Assembly (NCBI RefSeq): GCF_025996515.1
Contig: NZ_BLRH01000021.1
Coordinates: forward strand, 304,690-368,689
Reading direction: 5' to 3'
DNA: 64,000 nucleotides
DNA from: Rhizohabitans arisaemae
GTDB lineage: Bacteria > Actinomycetota > Actinomycetes > Streptosporangiales > Streptosporangiaceae
Made by a program: the position numbers and the translations under genes. The notes beneath the pieces are model-generated. The model made no database searches and was not told where the DNA came from. It saw only the letters and a program-made list of their open reading frames with translations. Shown here in pieces: positions 8,169 to 15,829 of the stretch (its first letter is position 1; each line of letters opens with the position of its first letter).

Positions 8169-10700
8169 TCAGGCCAGGGGTGCCCGGAAGGCATGGGTGC
8201 CGGAGCCGACCGTGGTCTCCTGGCCGGGGAGGCGGACGGTGGCGGTGACGTTGGCCGGGATGGCGACGTTCAGCACGATGTCGTCGCCGTCGAGGTGCCA
8301 GGAGCTCTCGATGCGGCCTCTGATCGAGTCGTAGTGGACGGCCGCGCGGCGGATGCCGCCGCCCGGTTGGGGGGCGATCAGCACGTGGGCGAAGCCGGGT
8401 TCGGCGGGGGTGACTCCGCCGAGGGTGCGGTAGAGCCATTCGCCGACCGAGCCGAGGACGAAGTGGTTGAGGGAGTTCATCTGGGGGTCTTTGAAGCCCT
8501 GTTCGGGGCGGTAGCCGTCCCAGTGCTCCCAGATCGTGGTGGCTCCTTGGGCGATGTGGTAGCCCCACGAGGGGTAGTCCTCGTTGAGGAGGAGCCGGTA
8601 GGCGAGGTCGATCCGGCCGATGTCGGTGAGGACCGGGAGCAGGTGGCTGACGGCGAGGAACCCGGTGGTGAGGTGTCCCCGGGTCTCCACGTCGTGGGCG
8701 AGCTCTTTGGCCGCCCGCTCCCGCTGTTCCGGGAGGAGCAGCCCGAACTTCAACGCGAGGACGTAGGCGGTCTGGGTGCTTGCGGGGATCACCCCGGAGG
8801 GCTCGACGTACTCCGTCCGGAAGGCGTCGGCGATCCCGGCATGGAGCGTTCGGCAGCGTTCCTCATCGCCGGTACGGCCGACGGCGGCGGCCAGGTCGGC
8901 GGTGAGCAGGGCGGACTGGGCGAAGTAGGCGGTGGCCACCAGGTCTTTGGGCGTCTCGACCGGGGCGAGCCAGTCGCCGTAGTCCTGGTTTCGGCTCTCC
9001 CGCCAGATCAGATCCAGGTTCCTGGTCTGGATGTAGTCCAGCCAGGCCAGGCACGCGTCGAGGTGCCGGGCGACCACGCGCGTGTCGCCGTACATCTCAT
9101 GCAGGAGGTACGGGACGACGACTCCGGCGTCGGCGTACCCGGGGGAGCCTTCCTGCGCCCACGGCAGGACGACGCAGGGCGCGATGTCCGGCAGGGCGCC
9201 GTTCGCCATCCGGGTGTCGCCGATGTCGTCCATCCATTTCGTGAAAAATCCGGCTAAGTCGGCGTTGTAGAGGGCGGTGCGGGTGAAGATCTGGGCGTCG
9301 CCGGTCCAGCCGAGCCGTTCGTCGCGCTGCGGGCAGTCGGTGGGGAGCTCGAAGATGTTGCTCAGCATGCTCCATTGGATGTTCCGCTGCAGCCGGTTGA
9401 CCAGCGCGTTGTCGGTCTCGATCCCGCCTGAGAACCCGGTGAGGGAGGAGAGGACCACCCCGGTCACCGCCTCGGGCCTGAGCTCGCCCGGGTAGCCGGT
9501 GATCTCGGCGTAGCGGAAGCCGTGGTAGGTGAAGGTCGGCTCGTAGACCGACTCCCCGGCGCCGAGGATCAGCGTGTCGGCGGCGCGGGCGCTCCGGAGG
9601 TTGTCGGTGTAGACGGTGCCGTCGGGGTTCAGCGCCTCGGCGTGCCGCATCCGGATGATCGTTCCGGGCGATCCGGTGGCCCTGAGGCGGACCCGGCCGG
9701 CGAAGTTCTGCCCGAAGTCGACGACGAAGGAGCCCGGGACCGGCTGGGTGACCGCCACAGGTGCCAGCTCCCGGACCGGACCGGCCGGGTCGATCAGCGC
9801 GGGGACCAGCCGTCCCTTGGGGCCTTCGGCGCGGGTGACCGGCCTCCAGTCGCCGGAGCCGGGAACGCTTGACCAGTCGCCGAGGTCGGCGCGTGCGTCG
9901 TACACCTCACCGGCGAGGAAATCCGACGCCTGGATGGGGCCGAACGCGCCCTCCCAGCCGCCGCCGGTTCCGACGATCTCGCGGCGGTCGCCGTACTCCA
10001 GCACGAGCAGCGCCCGGAAGACCGGGACCGTGCCCCAGAAGTCCCGGTTGTGGCCGACGGCGATGTAACCGCTGTACCAGCCGTCGGACAGGATCGCCCC
10101 GAGGGTGTGCGCACCCTCGGACAAGCGCTCGGTGACGTCGTAGGCGTGGAACGGCACCCGGTGGTTGTAGTCCGTCCAACCCGGGGCGAAGGGGGCGTCC
10201 GACACCGCCGAGCCGCCGAGCCACAGCTGGAAGACGCCTCCGGCGGTGGCGTAGACCCGGGCCCGGGTGAGCCCGGCCCCGACGGTGATCCGGCTGCGCA
10301 GGTACGGGGTGGGCCGGTGGTCGTCGTGCACGTGGACCGGGCGGGGCAGGGTGATCCAGTCGGCCTGGTCCCAGCTTGCGATCGCGGGGCCGGTCTCGAA
10401 CCGGGCGGGCGGGGAGACGATCTCGGAGCCGTCGCCCAGGGTGACCCGCACGGTCCAGGTGTAGACGCCGAGGGGTTCGAGTACGGGCCCGGCCACCTGA
10501 GCGGTCTCGGCGGAGGCGACGACTCCGGAGTCCCAGACGGGCTGCCCGTCTCGGGTGAGGCTGATCCGGTAGGCCGACTGCCGGACGCCGGAGTCCTCGC
10601 CGAGCAGTTGCCAGCTGAACCTCGGCCGGTCCTGGTCGACCGCCAGCGGCGAGTCACGATACTCAGTGCGAAGACGGTGAATGACGGTCATAGTGCCCAT
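8169..10700 (-). CDS. Alpha-L-rhamnosidase, GH78
   Basis: An 843-residue intracellular glycoside hydrolase without a signal peptide. The order is that of bacterial GH78 enzymes: an N-terminal beta-sandwich (Bac_rhamnosid_N, from about 140), a middle sandwich with VVDFGQNFAGRVRLRATG, then the alpha/alpha barrel. The barrel carries DCPQRDERLGWTGDAQ (general acid region) and GATTIWEHWDGY (general base region). It cleaves terminal alpha-L-rhamnose from glycosides. It is divergent from the rhamnose isomerase operon across a region holding a LacI-type operator, so co-regulation is likely. A second GH78 lies in the operon. The initiator is ATG 10700 or ATG 10691. Confidence 0.92.
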   Translation of the reverse strand: MGTMTVIHRLRTEYRDSPLAVDQDRPRFSWQLLGEDSGVRQSAYRISLTRDGQPVWDSGVVASAETAQVAGPVLEPLGVYTWTVRVTLGDGSEIVSPPARFETGPAIASWDQADWITLPRPVHVHDDHRPTPYLRSRITVGAGLTRARVYATAGGVFQLWLGGSAVSDAPFAPGWTDYNHRVPFHAYDVTERLSEGAHTLGAILSDGWYSGYIAVGHNRDFWGTVPVFRALLVLEYGDRREIVGTGGGWEGAFGPIQASDFLAGEVYDARADLGDWSSVPGSGDWRPVTRAEGPKGRLVPALIDPAGPVRELAPVAVTQPVPGSFVVDFGQNFAGRVRLRATGSPGTIIRMRHAEALNPDGTVYTDNLRSARAADTLILGAGESVYEPTFTYHGFRYAEITGYPGELRPEAVTGVVLSSLTGFSGGIETDNALVNRLQRNIQWSMLSNIFELPTDCPQRDERLGWTGDAQIFTRTALYNADLAGFFTKWMDDIGDTRMANGALPDIAPCVVLPWAQEGSPGYADAGVVVPYLLHEMYGDTRVVARHLDACLAWLDYIQTRNLDLIWRESRNQDYGDWLAPVETPKDLVATAYFAQSALLTADLAAAVGRTGDEERCRTLHAGIADAFRTEYVEPSGVIPASTQTAYVLALKFGLLLPEQRERAAKELAHDVETRGHLTTGFLAVSHLLPVLTDIGRIDLAYRLLLNEDYPSWGYHIAQGATTIWEHWDGYRPEQGFKDPQMNSLNHFVLGSVGEWLYRTLGGVTPAEPGFAHVLIAPQPGGGIRRAAVHYDSIRGRIESSWHLDGDDIVLNVAIPANVTATVRLPGQETTVGSGTHAFRAPLA

Positions 10701-10795
10701 ATCACCGTAAGGGTGGTCGTGGCCTGGAGTCGAGGTCGGAAAACTGTCCGAATCTGGACAAAACCATGGTGGTTTCGTCCGGTTCTCCCTAGCGT

Positions 10796-10809
10796 TTGAA
10801 ACGTTTCAA
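10796..10809. promoter_or_regulatory. LacI-family operator
   Basis: TTGAAACGTTTCAA is a perfect 14-bp palindrome with the central CG typical of LacI/GalR-family operators. It lies 18 bases before the rhaI ATG at 10828 and 95 bases from the start of the divergent rhamnosidase. A repressor bound here would block the rhaI side directly and probably the divergent gene too. No LacI gene is in the window, so the regulator is encoded elsewhere. A weaker inverted repeat, TGTCC...GGACA, lies at 10745-10760. Confidence 0.75.
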
Positions 10810-10827
10810 TTCACTGTGGAGGTTGTG

Positions 10828-11997
10828 ATGAGCGACGAGATCGTTGAGCGGCTGAGCAGGCAGCACATCGAGACCCAGTCGTGGGGATACGTCAGCACCG
10901 GGACCCGTTTCAAGGTCTTCAACACCCCGGGCACCCCCCGGGACGTCCGGGAGAAGATCGACGACGCGGCGCTGGTGCACCGGCTCACCGGTGTCGCCCC
11001 GACGGTCGCGCTGCACATCCCGTGGGACCGGGTGGACGACTACGGCGCGCTCGCCGAGTACGCCACGGCCCAGGGGGTGCGGATCGGCTCGATCAGCCCC
11101 AACCTCTTCCAGGACGACGCCTACCGGCTCGGGTCGCTCACCAACACCCGGCCCGAGGTGCGTAAACAGGCTCTCGACCACGTCCTGGAATGCATCGAGG
11201 TGATGCGGGCGACCGGCTCGGACCGCCTGTCCATGTGGCTGGCCGACGGCACCAACTACCCAGGCCAGGGCAATTTCCGGCAGCGCCGCAGGTACCTGGA
11301 GGACGGTTTACGCCAGGCGTGCGAGGCGCTGCCGGACGGCGCGGAGATGATCCTGGAGTACAAGTTCTTCGAACCGGCCTTCTACCACACCGACATCGCC
11401 GACTGGGGGCAGTCCCTCACCCTCTGCGAGGCGATCGGGGAGAAGGCCAAGGTCCTGGTGGACATCGGCCACCACGCCCAGGGCGTCAACATCGAGCACA
11501 TCGTGGCGACCCTGCTGGATCGCGGCCGCCTCGGCGGGTTCGACCTCAACAGCAAGAAGTACGGGGATGACGACCTGTTCGTGGGGGCGATCAACCCGCA
11601 GGAGACCTTCCTGATCGCGCTGGAGCTGGTCTCCGGGGAGGACGACCCGGACCCGCGGATCTCCGGGCCCGCCAAGTCCATCCTCTACAAGATCGACCAG
11701 TGCGCGATGATCGAGGACAAGATCCCGGCGATGCTGCGCAGCGTCACCGCCATGCAGACCGCGTTCGCCAAGGCGCTGCTGGTCGACCGGGCCGCCCTGG
11801 AGGAGCGCCGCGCCGAGGGCGACGTCGTCGGCTGCAACGAGCTGCTCAACGACGCCTTCGAGACCGACGTGCGCCCGCTGCTCGCCCGGGTCCGCGAGCG
11901 ACTCGGCGTGCCCGCCGACCCGCTGGCCGCCTACCGTGCCTCCGGCGAGCAGGAGCGCCGCAACGCCGAGCGGATCGGGACCCCGGCCGGATGGTAG
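10828..11997 (+). CDS. rhaI: L-rhamnose isomerase, RhaI type
   Basis: A 389-residue TIM-barrel sugar isomerase that converts L-rhamnose to L-rhamnulose, the first intracellular step of rhamnose use. The sequence follows the RhaI (Pseudomonas stutzeri-like) family rather than E. coli RhaA: IETQSWGYVSTGTRFKVF at the N-terminus, then MSMWLADGTNYPGQ-like SMWLADGTNYPGQGNF, EYKFFEPAFYHTD and LVDIGHHAQGVNIEHIV, which contain the metal-binding Glu, Asp and His residues. The ATG at 10828 has GGAGG six bases upstream. It overlaps the next gene by 7 bases (ATGGTAG). It is the first gene of the operon, just after the LacI-type operator. Confidence 0.9.
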   Translation: MSDEIVERLSRQHIETQSWGYVSTGTRFKVFNTPGTPRDVREKIDDAALVHRLTGVAPTVALHIPWDRVDDYGALAEYATAQGVRIGSISPNLFQDDAYRLGSLTNTRPEVRKQALDHVLECIEVMRATGSDRLSMWLADGTNYPGQGNFRQRRRYLEDGLRQACEALPDGAEMILEYKFFEPAFYHTDIADWGQSLTLCEAIGEKAKVLVDIGHHAQGVNIEHIVATLLDRGRLGGFDLNSKKYGDDDLFVGAINPQETFLIALELVSGEDDPDPRISGPAKSILYKIDQCAMIEDKIPAMLRSVTAMQTAFAKALLVDRAALEERRAEGDVVGCNELLNDAFETDVRPLLARVRERLGVPADPLAAYRASGEQERRNAERIGTPAGW

Positions 11998-12374
11998 CCC
12001 GCACCCGGTGGAGCGTCCCCGACGCGATGATCCCGGCCGAGAGCACCGGCGGGCTCACCTCGCATGAGTCGGTGTGCGTGCTGAACCCCGGCGACGCCGA
12101 CGCGTCCCTGGTCTTCACCGCCTACTACGCCGACGCCGAGCCTGAGGTCTCGGATCCGGTACGGCTGCCCGCGCGCCGCTCGGCGCACCTGCGCACCGAC
12201 GACCCCGGGGCGATCGGCGGGCTGACGATCCCCACCGGGGTGCCGTACGCCCTGGTGGTCGAGGCAGACCGGCCGATCGACGTGCAGTACAGCCGCCTGG
12301 ACACCACCCAGGCGGCCTACGCCCTGATGACCGTGATCCCGCCCGCTGAGGAGGTGGCCCGGCATGTCGGCTGA
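11991..12374 (+). CDS. ASRT-family (Anabaena sensory rhodopsin transducer-like) protein
   Basis: A 127-residue beta-sandwich protein of the ASRT family (PF07100). Visible family features are WSVPDAMIPAES near the start, SHESVCVLNPGDADASL, the YYADAEPEVSDPVRLPARRS strand pair, and the ending PIDVQYSRLDTTQAAYALMT. The family is named after the soluble transducer of Anabaena sensory rhodopsin, but most members lie beside sugar genes and have been proposed to bind small molecules. No rhodopsin gene is present. Its ATG overlaps the rhaI stop, so it is translationally coupled to the isomerase. Rhamnose, rhamnulose or a related sugar is the likely ligand; that is inference. Its 3' end is duplicated downstream. 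Confidence 0.75.
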   Translation: MVARTRWSVPDAMIPAESTGGLTSHESVCVLNPGDADASLVFTAYYADAEPEVSDPVRLPARRSAHLRTDDPGAIGGLTIPTGVPYALVVEADRPIDVQYSRLDTTQAAYALMTVIPPAEEVARHVG

Positions 12375-12596
12375 TCTGATCAAGCTCTGCCGTGCCCCGG
12401 CTGATTCGGTGCATGGTCTGGCGGTCGCGGGGGAGCGGGAGGCCGATCGACGTGCGGTACGGCCGTTTGGACACCACTCAGGCGGCCTACGCCCTGATCC
12501 CACCCGTCGAGGAGGTGGCTTGGCGTGTCGGCTGATCTGATCGAGCTCTGCCGGGATCTGGCTGACCCCGTGCACGGCTTGGTGGTCGCGGGGGAG
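12271..12596 (+). repeat. Tandem imperfect duplication of an ASRT-aldolase gene junction
   Basis: Unit A (12271-12435) and unit B (12441-12596) are direct repeats. Each begins GGCCGATCGACGTGC and ends GTCGCGGGGGAG. Unit B lacks a 9-base stretch (ATGACCGTG) and has many substitutions. Each unit holds the 3' end of the ASRT gene and the 5' start of the class II aldolase gene. Unit A supplies the real ASRT end; unit B supplies the real aldolase start. Confidence 0.8.
12364..12540 (+). pseudogene. Chimeric stub of class II aldolase gene
   Basis: From ATG 12364 the frame reads MSADLIKLCRAPADSVHGLA, nearly the same as the N-terminus of the intact aldolase (MSADLIELCRDLADPVHGLV). After about 24 codons it runs into the duplicated ASRT sequence in the wrong frame and stops at 12540. 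The stub keeps a good ribosome binding site (GGAGG). It is probably translated into a useless 58-residue peptide overlapping the true GTG start at 12525. Confidence 0.65.
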
Positions 12597-13259
12597 GGGA
12601 ACGTTTCGGGCCCCGGGCCGGATGGCTCTCTACTGGTGACCGCGAGCGGATGCCGCCTTGCCAAGGCGGACGAGCGCTCGTTCGTGCGGATCGACCCCGC
12701 GGTGCTCGTCGGCGGACTGGACGTTCCGTGCTCCGACGAGCGATGGCTGGAGCTCCTGCTGGAGAGCAGGGCCGACCCGGACGGGCCGCGCCCGACCGTG
12801 GAGGCCGCGCTGCACGCCGTGATCGCCGACGCGGTGGGGCCCGCCGTGATCGCGCACACCCATCCCACCCGCACCCTCGCCCTGCTCTGCTCCCCTGCCG
12901 GCAAGGACCTGGCGACCGTCCGGTACTTCCCCGACCACATCGTGGTGCTCGGCGAGACCGCGTGCTGGCTGCCGTACGTCGATCCTGGTCAGGAGCTGGC
13001 CCGGGAGACCCGGCGGGCACTGCACGGGCACCGGGAGATCCACGGCGCCTGGCCCCGGCTGGTCCTCGCCGCCCATCACGGGATCTTCGCGATCGGCGCC
13101 ACGGCCCGGGATGCGCTCGACATCACCCTGATGGCGGAGAAGGCCGCCGTGATCGCGCTTTCCGGTGCAGACGGCCTCACCCCCGAACAAATCCGGCGAA
13201 TCAGCTCACGGGAGGATGAACAGTTCCGCCGTCGGCTCCTTCAGAAGGGGGCGAGTTGA
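12525..13259 (+). CDS. Class II aldolase/adducin-family protein
   Basis: A 244-residue class II aldolase. Zinc ligands are visible as AHTHPTRTLALL (about residue 109) and AAHHGIFAIGATA (about 181); the N-terminal GEGNVSGPGPDGSLLVTASG is the phosphate/substrate loop. Such enzymes cleave sugar phosphates or act as epimerases. In this operon it could act on rhamnulose 1-phosphate or on another side-chain sugar of the rhamnosides. The bifunctional enzyme downstream has its own aldolase domain, so the roles differ or are redundant. It starts with GTG inside the duplicated junction and overlaps the next gene by 4 bases (TTGA). Confidence 0.8.
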   Translation: MSADLIELCRDLADPVHGLVVAGEGNVSGPGPDGSLLVTASGCRLAKADERSFVRIDPAVLVGGLDVPCSDERWLELLLESRADPDGPRPTVEAALHAVIADAVGPAVIAHTHPTRTLALLCSPAGKDLATVRYFPDHIVVLGETACWLPYVDPGQELARETRRALHGHREIHGAWPRLVLAAHHGIFAIGATARDALDITLMAEKAAVIALSGADGLTPEQIRRISSREDEQFRRRLLQKGAS

Positions 13260-15829
13260 GCCTCACGCCCTACCACCTGCGCACCGAACTCCGCCGTACC
13301 CCGATCGGCCTGCCCGTCGCCGAACCCCGCTTCACCTGGCGGCTGCGCGGTGACACCCGGCAGACCGGCTACACGCTCACCCTCACCCGGGACGGATCGA
13401 CGGTCTGGGAGACCGGCGGGCTCGACGAGCTCAGCGTCACCTACTCCGGGGAGCCCCTTGCGGCCGGGGAGCGCTACCACTGGCGGCTGGTTGTGCACGG
13501 CGCGGACGGCACCCACGGGCAGGACGAGACCTGGTTCGAGACCGGCCCGGCCGAGTGGCAAGCGCGCTGGATCGAACGGCCGGAGCGCCCGCCCCAGGTC
13601 ACCGTGGACCCCGCCCAGATCTGGCGCACCCTGAACACGCTCTTCCTCCAGCCGGTCCTGCAGTTCCGCCGGGTCTTCACCGCGCCGGAGGGGGCCGACC
13701 GGGCCCGGCTGTTCATCACCGCCAAAGGGCTTTACCGCGCCTACGTCAACGGGGTCCGGGTCGGCGAGGAGGAGCTCGCGCCGGGCTGGACCGAGTACCG
13801 GCACCGCCTCCAGTACCAGGGGTACGACGTGACCGGGCTGCTGCGGCCGGGGGAGAACGTCGTCGCCGTGGAGGTCGCCGACGGCTGGTGGTGCGGCTAC
13901 GTCGGGCTCGACCGGCGCCGCGGGGCGCAGCACTACGGCATGCGGCCCGAGCTGCTGGCCCAGCTGGAGCTGGTCGCCGGTGGCGAGCGCACGGTCATCG
14001 GCACCGACTCCAGCTGGACCGAGCACCCCGGGCGGACCCAGTACGCCGACCTGCTCATGGGACAGTGGGACGACGCCCGGCTCGCCACCTCCGGCTGGAC
14101 CGAACCCGGTTTCGAGGACACGGGGTGGCTTCCCGCCGTCGAGACCGGGGCGGAGCTGGGCCCGCTGGTCGCCGCCTACGACGACGGGGTACGGGCCGTC
14201 GCGGAGCTACCTGCCCGGCGGGTCTGGGCGCACGGCGCGGGCTACCTCGCCGACCTCGGGCAGAACATGGCAGGCCGGGTACGGCTGCGCGTGCGCGGCG
14301 CCCGCCGTACCGACGCGATCCAGCTGAGGCACGCGGAGATACTGGACGCCGACGGCAGTCCGTACCTGGACAATCTTCGCGACGCCGAATGCACCGACAC
14401 GTATGTGGCGTCGGGGGAGGGCGAGGAGGTTTTCGAGCCCGCCTTCACGATGCACGGCTTCCGCTACGTGTACATCACCGGGCTCCGGCAGGCGCCCGAG
14501 CCGGAAGACGTCGTCGGGGTGGTGCTCTCCTCGATGACCGAGCCGACGGGATCCGTACAGACCTCCGATCCGCTGGTCAACCAGCTGCAGAGCAACATCG
14601 AATGGTCGCAGCGCGGCAACTTCGTCTCCATCCCCACCGACTGCCCGCAACGGGACGAACGGCTCGGCTGGCTCGGCGACGCGCAGGTCTTCGCGGCCAC
14701 CGCCGCCCGCAACGCCGACGTCCAGCCGCTGTTCACCCGATGGCTCGCCGACCTCGCCGACAGCCAGGCGCCCGACGGCGACGTCCCCGACGTGATCCCG
14801 CTGATCTCGGCCTCCCCGCACGGCGCCCCCGCCTACGGCGACGCCGCGGTGATCGTGCCGTGGGAGATGTACCGGGCGTACGGGGACGTCACGCTGCTCC
14901 GCCGCGCCTTTCCGAGCATGTGCGCCTGGGTGGATCTGATCGCCGGGCTCAACCCGGACGGGATCTGGCGCAACCGGCGCGGCAACGACTACGGGGACTG
15001 GCTGGCCGTGGGGGAGGAGACCTCGCGCGAGCTGGTCGCCACCGCGTATCTGGCCCGGACGTCCGGCCTGCTCGTCCAGGCCGCCGAGGTGCTCGGCGAC
15101 GAGAAAGCTGTTGTGAAATATGCGGATTTGTCGGTTCTGGTACGGCGAGCGTTCGCCGCTGAGTACCTCGGGTCCGACGGCAGGCTCACCGGGGACACCC
15201 AGACCGCCTACCTGCTCGCCCTCGCCTGGCGTCTCACCCCCGACGGGGACCGGGAGCGGCTCGCCGCGCACCTGGTCCGCAGGCTGGAGGAGAACGGCAT
15301 GCGCCCGGCCACCGGCTTCATCGGGGTCAACCTGCTCTGCCCGACCCTGACCGAGATCGGCCGGTCCGATCTCGCCTACCGGCTGCTGCTCTCCACCGAG
15401 TTTCCCTCCTGGGGGTACAGCATCGGCCACGGAGCCACCACCATCTGGGAGCGCTGGGACGGCTGGACCCCGGAGAAGGGTTTCCAGGTGCCGCTGATGA
15501 ACTCCTTCAACCACTACTCCCTCGGTTCGGTGGGGGAATGGCTGTACCGGTCCGTCGCCGGGATCGGGCAGAGCGCCGGGTCCGCCGGCTACCGGGAGAT
15601 CGTCATCGAGCCGCAGATCGCCGGTCCGCTGGAGTGGGTCCGCGCAGAGCACGAGTCGCCCCGGGGCCGTATCGCCGTGTCCTGGCACAAAGACGGTGAC
15701 ACCGTGCGGGTCGAGCTGACCGTCCCGCCCGGTCCCGCCGCCCTGCTGCTGCTCCCCGGACGCTCCCCCGAGCGGGTTGAACCCGGCACCCACCAACGTG
15801 TCACGAAATTTCAGGAGAAACGACCATGA
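13256..15829 (+). CDS. Alpha-L-rhamnosidase, GH78 (second copy)
   Basis: An 857-residue GH78 enzyme without a signal peptide. It shares the layout of the divergent rhamnosidase: LFITAKGLYRAYVNGVRVG in the N-terminal sandwich, YLADLGQNMAGRVRLRV in the middle, and DCPQRDERLGWLGDAQ plus GATTIWERWDGW in the catalytic barrel. The two differ clearly in sequence, so they are old paralogues with probably different substrates. It starts with TTG overlapping the aldolase stop and ends with an ATGA overlap with the next gene. It is therefore an integral member of the rhamnose operon. Confidence 0.9.
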   Translation: MSLTPYHLRTELRRTPIGLPVAEPRFTWRLRGDTRQTGYTLTLTRDGSTVWETGGLDELSVTYSGEPLAAGERYHWRLVVHGADGTHGQDETWFETGPAEWQARWIERPERPPQVTVDPAQIWRTLNTLFLQPVLQFRRVFTAPEGADRARLFITAKGLYRAYVNGVRVGEEELAPGWTEYRHRLQYQGYDVTGLLRPGENVVAVEVADGWWCGYVGLDRRRGAQHYGMRPELLAQLELVAGGERTVIGTDSSWTEHPGRTQYADLLMGQWDDARLATSGWTEPGFEDTGWLPAVETGAELGPLVAAYDDGVRAVAELPARRVWAHGAGYLADLGQNMAGRVRLRVRGARRTDAIQLRHAEILDADGSPYLDNLRDAECTDTYVASGEGEEVFEPAFTMHGFRYVYITGLRQAPEPEDVVGVVLSSMTEPTGSVQTSDPLVNQLQSNIEWSQRGNFVSIPTDCPQRDERLGWLGDAQVFAATAARNADVQPLFTRWLADLADSQAPDGDVPDVIPLISASPHGAPAYGDAAVIVPWEMYRAYGDVTLLRRAFPSMCAWVDLIAGLNPDGIWRNRRGNDYGDWLAVGEETSRELVATAYLARTSGLLVQAAEVLGDEKAVVKYADLSVLVRRAFAAEYLGSDGRLTGDTQTAYLLALAWRLTPDGDRERLAAHLVRRLEENGMRPATGFIGVNLLCPTLTEIGRSDLAYRLLLSTEFPSWGYSIGHGATTIWERWDGWTPEKGFQVPLMNSFNHYSLGSVGEWLYRSVAGIGQSAGSAGYREIVIEPQIAGPLEWVRAEHESPRGRIAVSWHKDGDTVRVELTVPPGPAALLLLPGRSPERVEPGTHQRVTKFQEKRP

